Shown here: positions 7,214 to 15,564 of the stretch, in pieces
How the letters are laid out: each line of letters begins with the position of its first letter
Position numbering within the stretch: position 1 is the stretch's first letter
NCBI RefSeq assembly: GCF_014639255.1
Contig: NZ_BMFV01000040.1
Coordinates: 1 to 32,560 of the forward strand
DNA: 32,560 nucleotides
Reading direction: 5' to 3'
DNA from: Pullulanibacillus pueri
GTDB lineage: Bacteria > Bacillota > Bacilli > Bacillales > Sporolactobacillaceae
Notes under the pieces: model-generated
What the model was told of the DNA's origin: nothing
Databases searched by the model: none
Seen by the model: only the letters and a program-made list of their open reading frames with translations
Program-made: the position numbers and the translations under genes

Positions 7214-7339
7214 CGGGGTCCCCGAAAAGTGTTCTTTACTTTTTGGGGTGGTAATCGGGGTCCCCGAAAAGTCTTCTTTACTTTTTGGGGTGGTAATCGG
7301 GGTCCCCGAAAAGTCTTCTTTACTTTTTGGGATGGTATT
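7214..7339 (+). repeat. Three tandem 42-bp direct repeats
   Basis: Units start at 7214, 7256 and 7298, each opening with the palindrome CGGGGTCCCCG and continuing AAAAGTCTTCTTTACTTTTT and GGGGTGGTAAT. The first unit has one change (GTGTTC), the third has GGGATGGTATT. The units abut with no spacers, so this is not a CRISPR array. Because 42 is a multiple of three, the array is open in one frame, but nothing suggests a protein. The rest of 7340-7868 has no gene that I can support; 7482-7495 matches one arm of the hairpin at 21286 at 13 of 14 bases. Confidence 0.9.
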
Positions 7340-7868
7340 GATGTGCTAGCTTCGGTGTTGTCACACGGATGTGACGTTTTTAACCGAAGTTCCTTGGTGG
7401 TTATATCTGTATCCCAAAGTATTTATAAATAAAAGTCCCGTGTACCTGCATCTACGAGTATTGCTTCGGAATCCACTTTCTCGGAATAACTCGAAGTTGA
7501 CTCGTGAAGGCACGCTCGTTACTGTTCCCGCCTGCGTCTCCGTAGTTGATTCCACTCTTCTCTCCGTCTATACCATTTTAATTTTTTGATCAGTATTTGT
7601 GTTCATTATTTTGTTTTCCAAGCCTCTCTTGTCTGATGTTGATTCCAATGCTTTGTCCCCCTCTTTTCAACCTTTCTAAGTTTCTGCTTTTCTTTTTTTG
7701 CACTCTAATAAAAACCATCACACATTAATTTTCTTCAACTTGGAATTTCATGTATGTTTTCCAATGAATATCGCACTCTAACTTACAGAGGGTATTCAAA
7801 GTGTCTAATTAAACACGTAAAAAATAGAGTTTCAAACAACAAAAAATCAAGAGAAGGAGCGTTGTTTG

Positions 7869-9770
7869 ATGAGCAAGCAGAAGCATTCATCGCAATCGTT
7901 TGTACCGTACATACCGGCCTCTCAATCGTTACCGGAAATCACGATCTTTGCTGTTGTTCTTGGTATCATTTTAGCCATTATTTTCGGAGCCGCTAACGCT
8001 TACCTTGGTCTCGTGGTTGGAATGACGGTATCGGCCTCCATTCCATCTGCGGTTATTTCGATGGGGGTTTTGCGAGGGATTTTCCGGAGAAACTCCATTT
8101 TAGAAAATAATGTTGTTCAAACAATGACTACTGCGGGTGAAGCCGCCGCTGGTGGGGCTGTGTTTACAATACCCGCACTCTTCCTATGGGGAATGGACAT
8201 TCACGTCATCATGATTGCTTTTATTGTGATTGTCGGTGGCCTGCTTGGCGTCTTAATGATGGTCCCTTTGAGAAGACTCTTAATTGTAAAGGAGCATGAT
8301 ACACTTCCTTATCCTGAAGGTACAGCCTGTGCTGAGGTTTTAAAAACAGGTGAAAAAGGAGGCACAGGAGCCATTGATGTCTTAAAAGGCTTTGCCATCG
8401 GTGGAGTCTTTAAAGCTTTAGGCGATGGCTTCATGCTTTTTAAAACAGAAATCGAAACGGGTATCTACCGTTTTCGTAATGCTGTTGTTGGATTAGATAC
8501 CTTTCCAGCCCTTCTAGGTGTGGGTTATATTATTGGGCCGAGTATTTCGGGTCAAATGATTGCCGGAGGCTTGCTTGCATGGGTCGTCATGATTCCCATG
8601 ATCAGTTTTTTCGGTGCTGGAAGTGCGGCTCCGATCTTTCCATCGACGGCTCCCCTTTCAACACTAGATGCTTGGGGCATTTGGGATAACTATATTCGCT
8701 ACATTGGTGCGGGGGCAGTTGCCGCCGGTGGGGTTATTTCACTGATCCGAACGCTCCCTATTCTCTTTTCCTCACTGGTGGACACCGTCTCTAGTGTTTC
8801 AAAAAACCAGCTCGGTGGTCCAAATACTCTTGGACGCCTTGATAAAGATATTTCGATGAAGTGGGTCGTTGGAGGCTCTCTCCTACTGATCATTATTATT
8901 GCGATTAATCCCGTTATTCACGTCGGGATTTTAGGTGCCATTGCGATTTTGATCCTTGGCTTTCTCTTTGTCACTGTTTCTTCCAGACTAGTCGGTGTGG
9001 TCGGGACGTCATCAGATCCAATTTCAGGGATGACAATCGCGACACTGCTCCTTGTCACCCTTGCTTTTAAACTCTCTGGCATTACTGGAACTGATGGTAT
9101 GCTTGCAGCACTTGGGGTTTCTGCGATTGTTTGCGTTGCCCTCGCTGTCTCTGGTGATATTTCACAAGATTTAAAAACAGGCTTTCTCGTCGGAAGCACC
9201 CCATGGAAACAACAAGTGGGCATGATTATTGGTGTCCTCGTGTCTGGTTTAGTCATTGGTTGGATATTAATTATGTTAGATGATGCCTATGGCATGGGGT
9301 CACGAGATCTCCCAGCTCCAAAGGCCGTATTAATGAAAATTCTCGTCCAGGGACTCATGGAAGGAAAATTACCTTGGGATCTTATCCTCATCGGTGTCGC
9401 TTCAGCTATCGTTATTGAATTTCTAGGACTTAATTCCCTTGTTGTAGCGGTCGGGATCTATCTTCCTATCCATACAAGCGCCCCCATTATGATAGGCGGC
9501 GCTATCCGCTGGCTTATTGATCGATCATCAAAGGATCACCAGCTGAGAAATGCTCGGATCGATCGCGGCATCCTTTACGCCTCTGGGCTTATTGCTGGTG
9601 AATCGCTCATCGGCGTGGTCATTGCCTTACTCATTTTCCTAAAGGTTCCCATTCCCGGAAGCGCAGTGATCTCGAATGGCTTTGTTCCCCTGATTTTATT
9701 TTTAATCGTCTGTTATACACTCTGGCATGTATCTATTAAAGCAAAAAGAGAGGATCGACTAGAATCATGA
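7869..9770 (+). CDS. OPT family oligopeptide transporter
   Basis: Integral membrane transporter of the OPT superfamily, whose members move oligopeptides or metal chelates into cells; the substrate here is unknown. 633 aa, about 14-16 hydrophobic segments. Family motifs are NAYLGLVVGMTVSASIPSAV near residue 45, NNVVQTMTTAGEAAAGGAVF near 85, and LPYPEGTACAEVLK near 145. ATG at 7869 follows AAGGAG by 9 nt; a TTG directly before it is not needed. The last codons overlap the ATG of the PqqD-like gene (ATGA at 9767-9770), so the two are translationally coupled, which suggests a peptide-related joint role. Confidence 0.93.
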   Translation: MSKQKHSSQSFVPYIPASQSLPEITIFAVVLGIILAIIFGAANAYLGLVVGMTVSASIPSAVISMGVLRGIFRRNSILENNVVQTMTTAGEAAAGGAVFTIPALFLWGMDIHVIMIAFIVIVGGLLGVLMMVPLRRLLIVKEHDTLPYPEGTACAEVLKTGEKGGTGAIDVLKGFAIGGVFKALGDGFMLFKTEIETGIYRFRNAVVGLDTFPALLGVGYIIGPSISGQMIAGGLLAWVVMIPMISFFGAGSAAPIFPSTAPLSTLDAWGIWDNYIRYIGAGAVAAGGVISLIRTLPILFSSLVDTVSSVSKNQLGGPNTLGRLDKDISMKWVVGGSLLLIIIIAINPVIHVGILGAIAILILGFLFVTVSSRLVGVVGTSSDPISGMTIATLLLVTLAFKLSGITGTDGMLAALGVSAIVCVALAVSGDISQDLKTGFLVGSTPWKQQVGMIIGVLVSGLVIGWILIMLDDAYGMGSRDLPAPKAVLMKILVQGLMEGKLPWDLILIGVASAIVIEFLGLNSLVVAVGIYLPIHTSAPIMIGGAIRWLIDRSSKDHQLRNARIDRGILYASGLIAGESLIGVVIALLIFLKVPIPGSAVISNGFVPLILFLIVCYTLWHVSIKAKREDRLES

Positions 9771-10141
9771 AAAAATGGTTAAGAAGAAATGCAACGCTGA
9801 ATTTAATGACCCTTGCTCCTTGTTTAAGAACACCCTATAGCATTAATGAATTCGAGGGCACCTCTTATTTAGTAATCCCTCGGATGACGGCATTAGAGCG
9901 TCTAGTCATTCGTTGGTTTAATCAACCTAAAGCCCATTGGCTAAAACTCGATAACCTTGGACGCTTCGTTTTGACTTACTGTGATGGGACTCATACCGTC
10001 TCGGAAATTGAAGAACTTCTCATGACACACTACGGCGAAGAGGCTGAGCCGACACTCCCTCGGTTAGTTAAATTCTTGCAAATTTTAGATGCACATCATA
10101 TCATTTCTATGAACGTGCAAAAAACATCACGTTCTTCTTAG
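9767..10141 (+). CDS. PqqD-like (RRE-fold) small protein
   Basis: 124 aa. PqqD-type proteins are small winged-helix peptide chaperones (RiPP recognition elements) that bind leader peptides for modifying enzymes. The domain covers roughly residues 35-115, with the family pattern LDNLGRFVLTYCDGTHTVSE then LPRLVKFLQIL. An N-terminal extension of about 30 residues is basic (KKWLRRN) and includes a lone Cys in APCLRTPY. The start overlaps the stop of the OPT transporter by 4 nt. No radical-SAM, precursor peptide or protease gene is visible next to it, so its partner is unclear. Domain assignment is fairly sure, function is inference. Confidence 0.82.
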   Translation: MKKWLRRNATLNLMTLAPCLRTPYSINEFEGTSYLVIPRMTALERLVIRWFNQPKAHWLKLDNLGRFVLTYCDGTHTVSEIEELLMTHYGEEAEPTLPRLVKFLQILDAHHIISMNVQKTSRSS

Positions 10142-10159
10142 GAAGCGTGAAAACGAGGT

Positions 10160-10185
10160 GCCGGCTCAATGCCGGCCTTTTAATT
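10160..10185 (+). terminator. Terminator after the PqqD-like gene
   Basis: GCCGGC (10160-10165), loop TCAAT, GCCGGC (10171-10176), then CTTTTAATT. It separates the OPT-PqqD pair from hemL, whose Shine-Dalgarno follows at once, so some readthrough is possible. Confidence 0.75.
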
Positions 10186-10201
10186 AAGGAGTGTCTTACG
10201 A

Positions 10202-11491
10202 GTGAAAAGCTATGCACAATCAGAAAAACTTTGGTCTGAAGCACAAAAGGTGATTGTTGGTGGGGTCAATAGCCCTTCCCGTTCTTTTAAAGCAGTAGGT
10301 GGTGGTTCCCCTGTTTTTATGAAAAAAGGACAAGGGGCTTACTTCTGGGATGTCGATGACAATCGTTACATAGACTATTTAGCGGCTTATGGGCCTATTA
10401 TTACCGGGCATGCTCATCCCCATATTGCCGAAGCCATTAAGCAAGCAGCGGATAACGGCGTCTTATACGGCACACCGACCTCATTAGAAATTACCTTTGC
10501 GCAAAAACTCCAAGCAGCTATCCCGTCTTTGGAAAAGGTTCGGTTCGTGAATTCGGGGACTGAAGCGGTTATGACAACGATCCGTGTTGCCCGTGCGTAT
10601 ACAGGACGTACAAAAATTTTAAAATTCGCTGGTTGCTACCATGGTCATTCTGATTTAGTTCTTGTTGCTGCCGGTTCTGGACCTTCAACTTTAGGGACTC
10701 CGGACTCTGCTGGGGTAACAAAAAATATCGCTGAAGAAGTGATCACTGTGCCTTTTAATGATCCTGAAGCCTTACAAGCGGCTATGGATCGTTGGGGCAA
10801 TGACATTGCTGCTGTTCTCGTGGAACCTATTGTTGGTAATTTTGGTATTGTTGAGCCTGAACCTGGTTATTTACAAGCTGTAAATGATATTACCCATAAA
10901 GCAGGCGCCCTTGTCATTTATGATGAAGTCATCACCGCCTTTCGCTTTATGTATGGTGGTGCTCAAAACTTACTTGGAGTTGAGCCAGATATGACAGCAA
11001 TGGGGAAAATTATTGGCGGTGGCCTCCCTATCGGTGCTTACGGTGGCAAACAGTCGATAATGGAACAAGTGGCTCCCCTCGGACCCGCTTACCAAGCAGG
11101 AACAATGGCAGGAAATCCTGCCTCCATGGCGGCAGGGATTGCTTGTCTAGAAGTGTTAGAAAAACCAGGTATCTATGATGAATTAGATCGCCTCGGCGCC
11201 CGTTTAGAGGCTGGCATTCACGAAATAAATAAGAAGTATAACCATCCGATTGTAATCAATCGACTCAAAGGGGCAATGACGTTATATTTCTCAGACCACG
11301 AAGTCAAGAATTACGAGGATGCACAAAATACTGACGGAGAAACCTTTGGACGTTTCTTTAAAGCAATGCTTAATGAAGGCGTGAACTTAGCCCCTTCTAA
11401 ATATGAAGCATGGTTTTTAACAACCGAGCATACGGATAAAGACATCGATGATACTTTAATCGCGGTGGACAGAGCCTTTGACCAAATTTAA
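10202..11491 (+). CDS. hemL: Glutamate-1-semialdehyde 2,1-aminomutase
   Basis: PLP enzyme that converts glutamate-1-semialdehyde to 5-aminolevulinate in the C5 tetrapyrrole pathway. 429 aa, the same as B. subtilis GsaB, which holds the same place in the genome. Class III aminotransferase features are VNSGTEAVMTTIRVAR (residues 116-131), CYHGHSDLVL, the DEV motif at 241-243, and the Schiff-base Lys269 in MGKIIGGGLPIGAYGG. The start is GTG at 10202, behind AAGGAG. B. subtilis has both hemL and gsaB, so this could be the second paralogue. No hem operon partners are nearby. Confidence 0.96.
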   Translation: MKSYAQSEKLWSEAQKVIVGGVNSPSRSFKAVGGGSPVFMKKGQGAYFWDVDDNRYIDYLAAYGPIITGHAHPHIAEAIKQAADNGVLYGTPTSLEITFAQKLQAAIPSLEKVRFVNSGTEAVMTTIRVARAYTGRTKILKFAGCYHGHSDLVLVAAGSGPSTLGTPDSAGVTKNIAEEVITVPFNDPEALQAAMDRWGNDIAAVLVEPIVGNFGIVEPEPGYLQAVNDITHKAGALVIYDEVITAFRFMYGGAQNLLGVEPDMTAMGKIIGGGLPIGAYGGKQSIMEQVAPLGPAYQAGTMAGNPASMAAGIACLEVLEKPGIYDELDRLGARLEAGIHEINKKYNHPIVINRLKGAMTLYFSDHEVKNYEDAQNTDGETFGRFFKAMLNEGVNLAPSKYEAWFLTTEHTDKDIDDTLIAVDRAFDQI

Positions 11492-11678
11492 CAGGCTTGT
11501 TAATGTCAACATATTGCCATCTTTTGCCGTTGCTTCTGAACAATAAATCTATATTATAGAAAAGTAACGGAAAAGGGCTCAAACAAAATAGCTTTGTTCT
11601 TAAAGGCTTTGAACTTTTTAAACCTCTTTATCTTTTTATTAAATATGAATTTTAACGTAAGAAAGGAAATTTGCCGAA

Positions 11679-12755
11679 ATGAAACTGGGTGCCCGTATTA
11701 TAAAGACGGGTTTAGCAATTGTACTTTCCATTTATTTATCACAATGGTTGGGACTGACTCCCCCTTCAATGGCTGCTGTTGCTAGCGCTTTTGCTGTCCA
11801 GCCTTCGGTTTATCGATCATGGAAAACCATTGTGGATAATGTTCAAGGCAATGTGATTGGTGCGATTATCGCAACGCTCTTTGTGCTCTCAATAGGCAAC
11901 CATCCTATTGTTATTGGTCTTGCTGCGATAACCGTCATCGCCATTCAGCTCAAGTTAAAGCTTCATCATACAATAACTCTTAGCACCGTGACAGTAATAC
12001 TTATTATGAGTGGAACACCTGCGAATCAAAGTTTCATTATGTTTGCAGCTCATCGATTATTACTTGTTCTTATTGGGGTTGTGGCTGCCTTTATAGTCAA
12101 TCTTATTTTCTTGCCACCAAACTACGAAAACAAACTTTATCATCTTATCGTAGGGCAAACAACGAAGCTCTTTACTTGGGTTCGCATGGTCACACAGCAT
12201 GCGCCAGAACGAGCAACCTTAAAAAATGAACTCAAGCATTTTCAAGATCAAAAGTTTAAAATTGGGCAATTTTTTCTTTGGTATCAAGATGAGCGTAAAT
12301 ATATTCGAAGGCACCGTTATGCTAAGCACCGTAAAACTGTTCTGTTTCGGCAAATGATCCAAACCACCAATAAATTAAATGATCTTTTACGAACTCTCAA
12401 TGAAAATGAACATCTTTACCAACAGCTTCCCGACCATTTAAAAAACGGGTTGCACGACCGTATGGAGTATATGATGGTCACTCATGAACGCCTTCTGATG
12501 AGATATAATGGAAAGGCCAGAGATATGGAGCAAACACCACGAAAAGCTTTCCAGTTGAAAGCCAAAGTGACCGATGCTTTTATCAAATTTTATAAAGAGC
12601 AAGGGAATGATGATTGGCTCCTTCTCTTTCCGTTAATCTCAGCGATCATCGCTTATGGTCAGCAGATTGAGCATCTCGATCGCTTGATCGATAGCTTCCA
12701 GACCTACCACAAGAAAGAAAATGTTGTCGATGTAAAAAACGAAGATATTGATTAA
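11679..12755 (+). CDS. ygaE: YgaE-type aromatic acid exporter family protein (UPF0421)
   Basis: Membrane protein of the FUSC/ArAE-related family, 358 aa. Four to five hydrophobic helices fill residues 5-150 (TGLAIVLSIYLSQWLGL, GNVIGAIIATLFVLSIG, LLLVLIGVVAAFIVNLIFL). A cytosolic, mostly helical, charged domain follows (residues 150-358), with a further hydrophobic patch near 305. The start motif KLGARIIKTGLAI is typical. The neighbourhood (hemL before it, ygaD after it) matches B. subtilis. ATG at 11679 follows AAAGGAAA. Export of aromatic acids is inferred from the family name only. Confidence 0.88.
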   Translation: MKLGARIIKTGLAIVLSIYLSQWLGLTPPSMAAVASAFAVQPSVYRSWKTIVDNVQGNVIGAIIATLFVLSIGNHPIVIGLAAITVIAIQLKLKLHHTITLSTVTVILIMSGTPANQSFIMFAAHRLLLVLIGVVAAFIVNLIFLPPNYENKLYHLIVGQTTKLFTWVRMVTQHAPERATLKNELKHFQDQKFKIGQFFLWYQDERKYIRRHRYAKHRKTVLFRQMIQTTNKLNDLLRTLNENEHLYQQLPDHLKNGLHDRMEYMMVTHERLLMRYNGKARDMEQTPRKAFQLKAKVTDAFIKFYKEQGNDDWLLLFPLISAIIAYGQQIEHLDRLIDSFQTYHKKENVVDVKNEDID

Positions 12756-12799
12756 AATTAAAAAAGGTACCTTTGAGATAAAGGGTTAACCACCTACTG

Positions 12800-12895
12800 T
12801 CCCGGTCCTTAAAAAGTATCGAAAAAGTATTCAATACAAAAAGGCACATCAGAACCGGTAGATTGAAGCGGAACCCACACCGTCTTGATGGCAAG
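12800..12895 (+). repeat. Internally deleted copy of the dispersed repeat (copy B)
   Basis: It begins CCCGGTCCTTAAAAAGTAT, contains GATTGAAGCGGAA and ends CCCACACCGTCTTGATGG. These match the left part and the right end (GAGCGGAAATCCACACCATTCTG) of the element at 27883-28113 with the middle missing. Confidence 0.5.
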
Positions 12896-12909
12896 AAGTT
12901 AATACATTC

Positions 12910-12955
12910 AAAAAAGCAGAAGCTCTCAATAAAATAAGAGAGCTTCTGCTTTTTT
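12910..12955. terminator. Bidirectional terminator between ygaE and ygaD
   Basis: Arms AAAAAAGCAGAAGCTCTC (12910-12927) and GAGAGCTTCTGCTTTTTT (12938-12955) are perfectly complementary over 18 bp with a 10-nt loop. It serves the convergent genes on both sides. Confidence 0.95.
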
Positions 12956-13041
12956 ATTCCCTATCAATAAGCTGTTCATTTTCCCCGAAAAAAAAGTTGA
13001 ACACCTTGCCCTTTTCATTTACGCAATGGGCATGTTCTGTC

Positions 13042-14790
13042 CTATCCTTCTAACTGTTGAACCTGAAAAAGATCATAATAACTGCCCTTACGTTCCATTA
13101 ATTTATAATGATTACCCATTTCAGTGATTTCACCATTTTCAATGACCACAATGCGGTCAGCATGAGTAATCGTCGATAATCTATGAGCCACGATAAAAGT
13201 AGTTCGATTTTTCGCGAGATCTTCTAATGACCCTTGAATCAAGTGCTCACTTTCTAAATCAAGCGCAGAGGTTGCTTCGTCAAGTATGAGCAAAGGTGGA
13301 TTTTTCAAAAAAACACGAGCAATTGAAATCCTTTGCTTTTGTCCTCCAGAAAGCTTAACGCCACGTTCTCCAACCTGAGTATCATAGCCTTGGGGAAGTT
13401 TGAGTATAAAGTCATGAGCATTGGCTGCCTTTGCTGCCGCTATGACTTCTTCCTCAGTGGCCTCAGGATTTCCCATCATGATATTAGAACGGATGGATTC
13501 ACTGAATAAAACCGAGTCTTGTAAAACCATTCCGATTTTATCGCGGAGCTGTCTTACTTTAATCTTGCGAATGTCTTTCCCATCAATGAGGATTGAACCC
13601 TGAGTCACATCATAAAAGCGAGGAATCAAGCTGACTAAGGTAGACTTTCCTCCCCCACTCATCCCAACTAAAGCAATGGTTTCTCCAGGCTCAACGTCTA
13701 AGTTAATATTTTTTAAGGCAGCCGTTTCATCCTCATGATAATTAAAGGACACATGATTAAAAGTAATCCTTCCTCTTACTTCATGGATATCTTGAGCGTC
13801 TTGATCATCAACAATATCATATTTTTCATCCATTAATTCAAACACTCGGTCCATTGAGGCGATCGATTGAGTCAAGGTTGTGGATGAACTCACCAACCTG
13901 CGTAATGGGCCATATAAGCGATCCATATAGCCAAAAAAGGCGACGACCGTACCAATTTCACTCAAGCCACCAACAATGAGTTCATAGGCCCCGATCATAA
14001 TCACTAACAATGGTGCAACATCGGTAATGGTATTAACAACCGCAAAGGTTTTGGCGTTCCAAGTGGTATGATCAATGGCCCGGTTGAGAAAATTATGATT
14101 GCGTTTGGCAAATTCTTGTTGCTCATGGTCTTCCAAGGCAAAGCTCTTAATCACGTTCATGCCTGACACCCGTTCATGGAGATGGCCTTGAACTTCAGCA
14201 AGAGCCTGGGAACGTTTGCGCGTTAACATCCGCAACCGCGTGTAAAAGATTTTTATGGATAGGCCATAAAAAGGAAACATGCAAATCGAGATAAGCGTGA
14301 GCAATGGACTCATTGTAACCATGATTGCTAAAGCAATTACAATCGTTGACATGTCTAGCCATATATTCATGAGGCCAGTCATGACAAAGGCCTTCGTTTG
14401 CTCGACGTCATTAATTACTCGGGAAATGACTTCCCCTGCTTTATTATTTGAAAAAAAGCGGAGGCTCAGACGTTGTAAATGATCAAAAAGGCGATCGCGA
14501 ATATCATACAAAATCTTATTCCCTGTCCATTGTGCATAATACTGGCGATAGTATTCCACAGGGGGTCTGATAATAACAAAAACAAACAGTGCAATACCTG
14601 TAACATAAAAAAGTTTGTGCAGTTTCTGATCGGTTGCAAGTGACGTATTGATAATGTCGTCAATCACATATTTTAAAATGAGCGGTAACGCAAGAGGAAT
14701 ACCAAATTTAAGAATACCAATAAAAATAGTTATAATAATTTCTTTTTTGTAAGGATAGACAAACTTCATATAGCGTTTAATACTACTCAG
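13042..14790 (-). CDS. ygaD: ABC exporter, fused membrane and ATPase domains (YgaD)
   Basis: Half-transporter of the multidrug/lipid exporter type (MsbA-like), which would act as a dimer. Six membrane helices lie in about residues 15-310, then the nucleotide-binding domain: Walker A GMSGGGKSTL near residue 370, signature LSGGQKQRISIAR, Walker B LLILDEATSALD and switch His in VAHRLST. The first ATG (14769) has no Shine-Dalgarno. Seven codons upstream, CTG at 14790 lies 7 nt after GAGGTG and adds SSIKRY, as in relatives, so CTG is the likelier start (582 aa). The GAGGTG overlaps the stop region of ygaC, so the two genes are coupled. Substrate unknown. Confidence 0.93.
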   Translation of the reverse strand: MSSIKRYMKFVYPYKKEIIITIFIGILKFGIPLALPLILKYVIDDIINTSLATDQKLHKLFYVTGIALFVFVIIRPPVEYYRQYYAQWTGNKILYDIRDRLFDHLQRLSLRFFSNNKAGEVISRVINDVEQTKAFVMTGLMNIWLDMSTIVIALAIMVTMSPLLTLISICMFPFYGLSIKIFYTRLRMLTRKRSQALAEVQGHLHERVSGMNVIKSFALEDHEQQEFAKRNHNFLNRAIDHTTWNAKTFAVVNTITDVAPLLVIMIGAYELIVGGLSEIGTVVAFFGYMDRLYGPLRRLVSSSTTLTQSIASMDRVFELMDEKYDIVDDQDAQDIHEVRGRITFNHVSFNYHEDETAALKNINLDVEPGETIALVGMSGGGKSTLVSLIPRFYDVTQGSILIDGKDIRKIKVRQLRDKIGMVLQDSVLFSESIRSNIMMGNPEATEEEVIAAAKAANAHDFILKLPQGYDTQVGERGVKLSGGQKQRISIARVFLKNPPLLILDEATSALDLESEHLIQGSLEDLAKNRTTFIVAHRLSTITHADRIVVIENGEITEMGNHYKLMERKGSYYDLFQVQQLEG

Positions 14791-14801
14791 AGAGGATCAC
14801 C

Positions 14802-15347
14802 TCAGTTCTCTTTAAATAAATGCTGATAGTCATGTGACCATTTTTCTAATTCGTTTTGATTAAAAAGCCCTTTTTGCTCTGTTATCCATTGGCGCAATTC
14901 ACGAACACCATTGTCTATTAAGGATAGAATAGGCTTAGGATAGTTCATTTGTCGCTGATGAAGGGTAAACTCATCCTCGTCAAGCAATGTTACACTGCCG
15001 TCACTTTTAACACTAAGATCTAAATCATAATCTATGTAAGTAAGAGCTTCCCCATCCCAACCAGCTGGTGTCGCGATATTGCAATAATATTCTGTGCCTC
15101 TTTCATAAAGAAGCGCGATAACATTAAACCAGTGCTTCGTACTAAAATAGACAATTGCTGACCCTTTTGTTCGCCAAGATTTGCCGCTCGATTCAGTGAC
15201 CAGCGTTTCGTGATTCCCACCAATCAAATAATCCTCCTGGCAGTGAAGCACTAATGTTTCATCCCAAATTCTATGCACGTGACCATTGTGCTTATAGCTC
15301 ATAATTTTAACCTTATCTCCCTTTTTCGGAAGATTAAAAACCGACAT
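14802..15347 (-). CDS. ygaC: DUF402 nucleoside tri/diphosphatase (YgaC)
   Basis: 181 aa, UPF0374/DUF402 family. A Staphylococcus member hydrolyses nucleoside tri- and diphosphates with a divalent metal. ATG at 15347 (MSVFNLPKKGDKVKIMSYKH) follows GGAGG and is preferred over longer in-frame starts up to 15407. The DUF402 core includes HRIWDETLVL, KHWFNVIALL, YYCNIATPAGWDGEALTYID and YDLDLSVKSDG; the Tyr and Asp residues of the last two motifs bind metal and phosphate in the family. The B. subtilis neighbours are the same, and translation is coupled to ygaD. Confidence 0.93.
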   Translation of the reverse strand: MSVFNLPKKGDKVKIMSYKHNGHVHRIWDETLVLHCQEDYLIGGNHETLVTESSGKSWRTKGSAIVYFSTKHWFNVIALLYERGTEYYCNIATPAGWDGEALTYIDYDLDLSVKSDGSVTLLDEDEFTLHQRQMNYPKPILSLIDNGVRELRQWITEQKGLFNQNELEKWSHDYQHLFKEN

Positions 15348-15365
15348 CCTGGCTTCCTCCTTCTG

Positions 15366-15410
15366 AGAAAAACTTGGCTTACACCAAGTCCTTATCCATG
15401 AAGACAAATT
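15366..15410 (+). repeat. Dispersed ~50-bp hairpin repeat, copy 2
   Basis: AGAAAAACTTGGCTTACACC, then AAGTCCTTATCCATGAAGAC. The ACTTGG/CCAAGT arms form a small hairpin. It aligns with the copy at 28144 over about 45 bases and lies directly upstream of ygaC. Confidence 0.6.
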
Positions 15411-15456
15411 TTTCTACGATTTCTTTATGGCTTCGATGGCTTATACTTTCTTAATT

Positions 15457-15506
15457 CTTTTAGAAACTTTGGCTTATTCCCAACCTTAAGGTCGAAAATC
15501 ACAGTT
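15457..15506 (+). repeat. Dispersed ~50-bp hairpin repeat, copy 3 (diverged)
   Basis: TTTTAGAAACTTTGGCTTATT, then CCCAACCTTAAGGTCGAAAA and TCACAGTT. By eye about two thirds of positions match the copy at 28144. It stands tandem to copy 2 in the space between ygaC and the SRAP gene. Confidence 0.45.
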
Positions 15507-15564
15507 GCGCTTAGAGTATCCTCCATAAAGTGATAATACTGCCGTTATAACACAAGACTTCGCC

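Noticed and set aside
7214..7339. CRISPR array
   Set aside because: Units abut without unique spacers, and no cas genes are present.
7229..7432. ORF through the 42-bp repeats
   Set aside because: Open only because the repeat length is a multiple of three; no ribosome site and no protein-like sequence.
7754..7996. ORF of 80 codons before the OPT gene
   Set aside because: It overlaps the OPT start and its ribosome site in another frame; no support of its own.
8918..9256. Minus-strand ORF of 112 codons in the OPT gene
   Set aside because: Shadow frame rich in Pro and Thr, typical of antisense to membrane-protein coding DNA.
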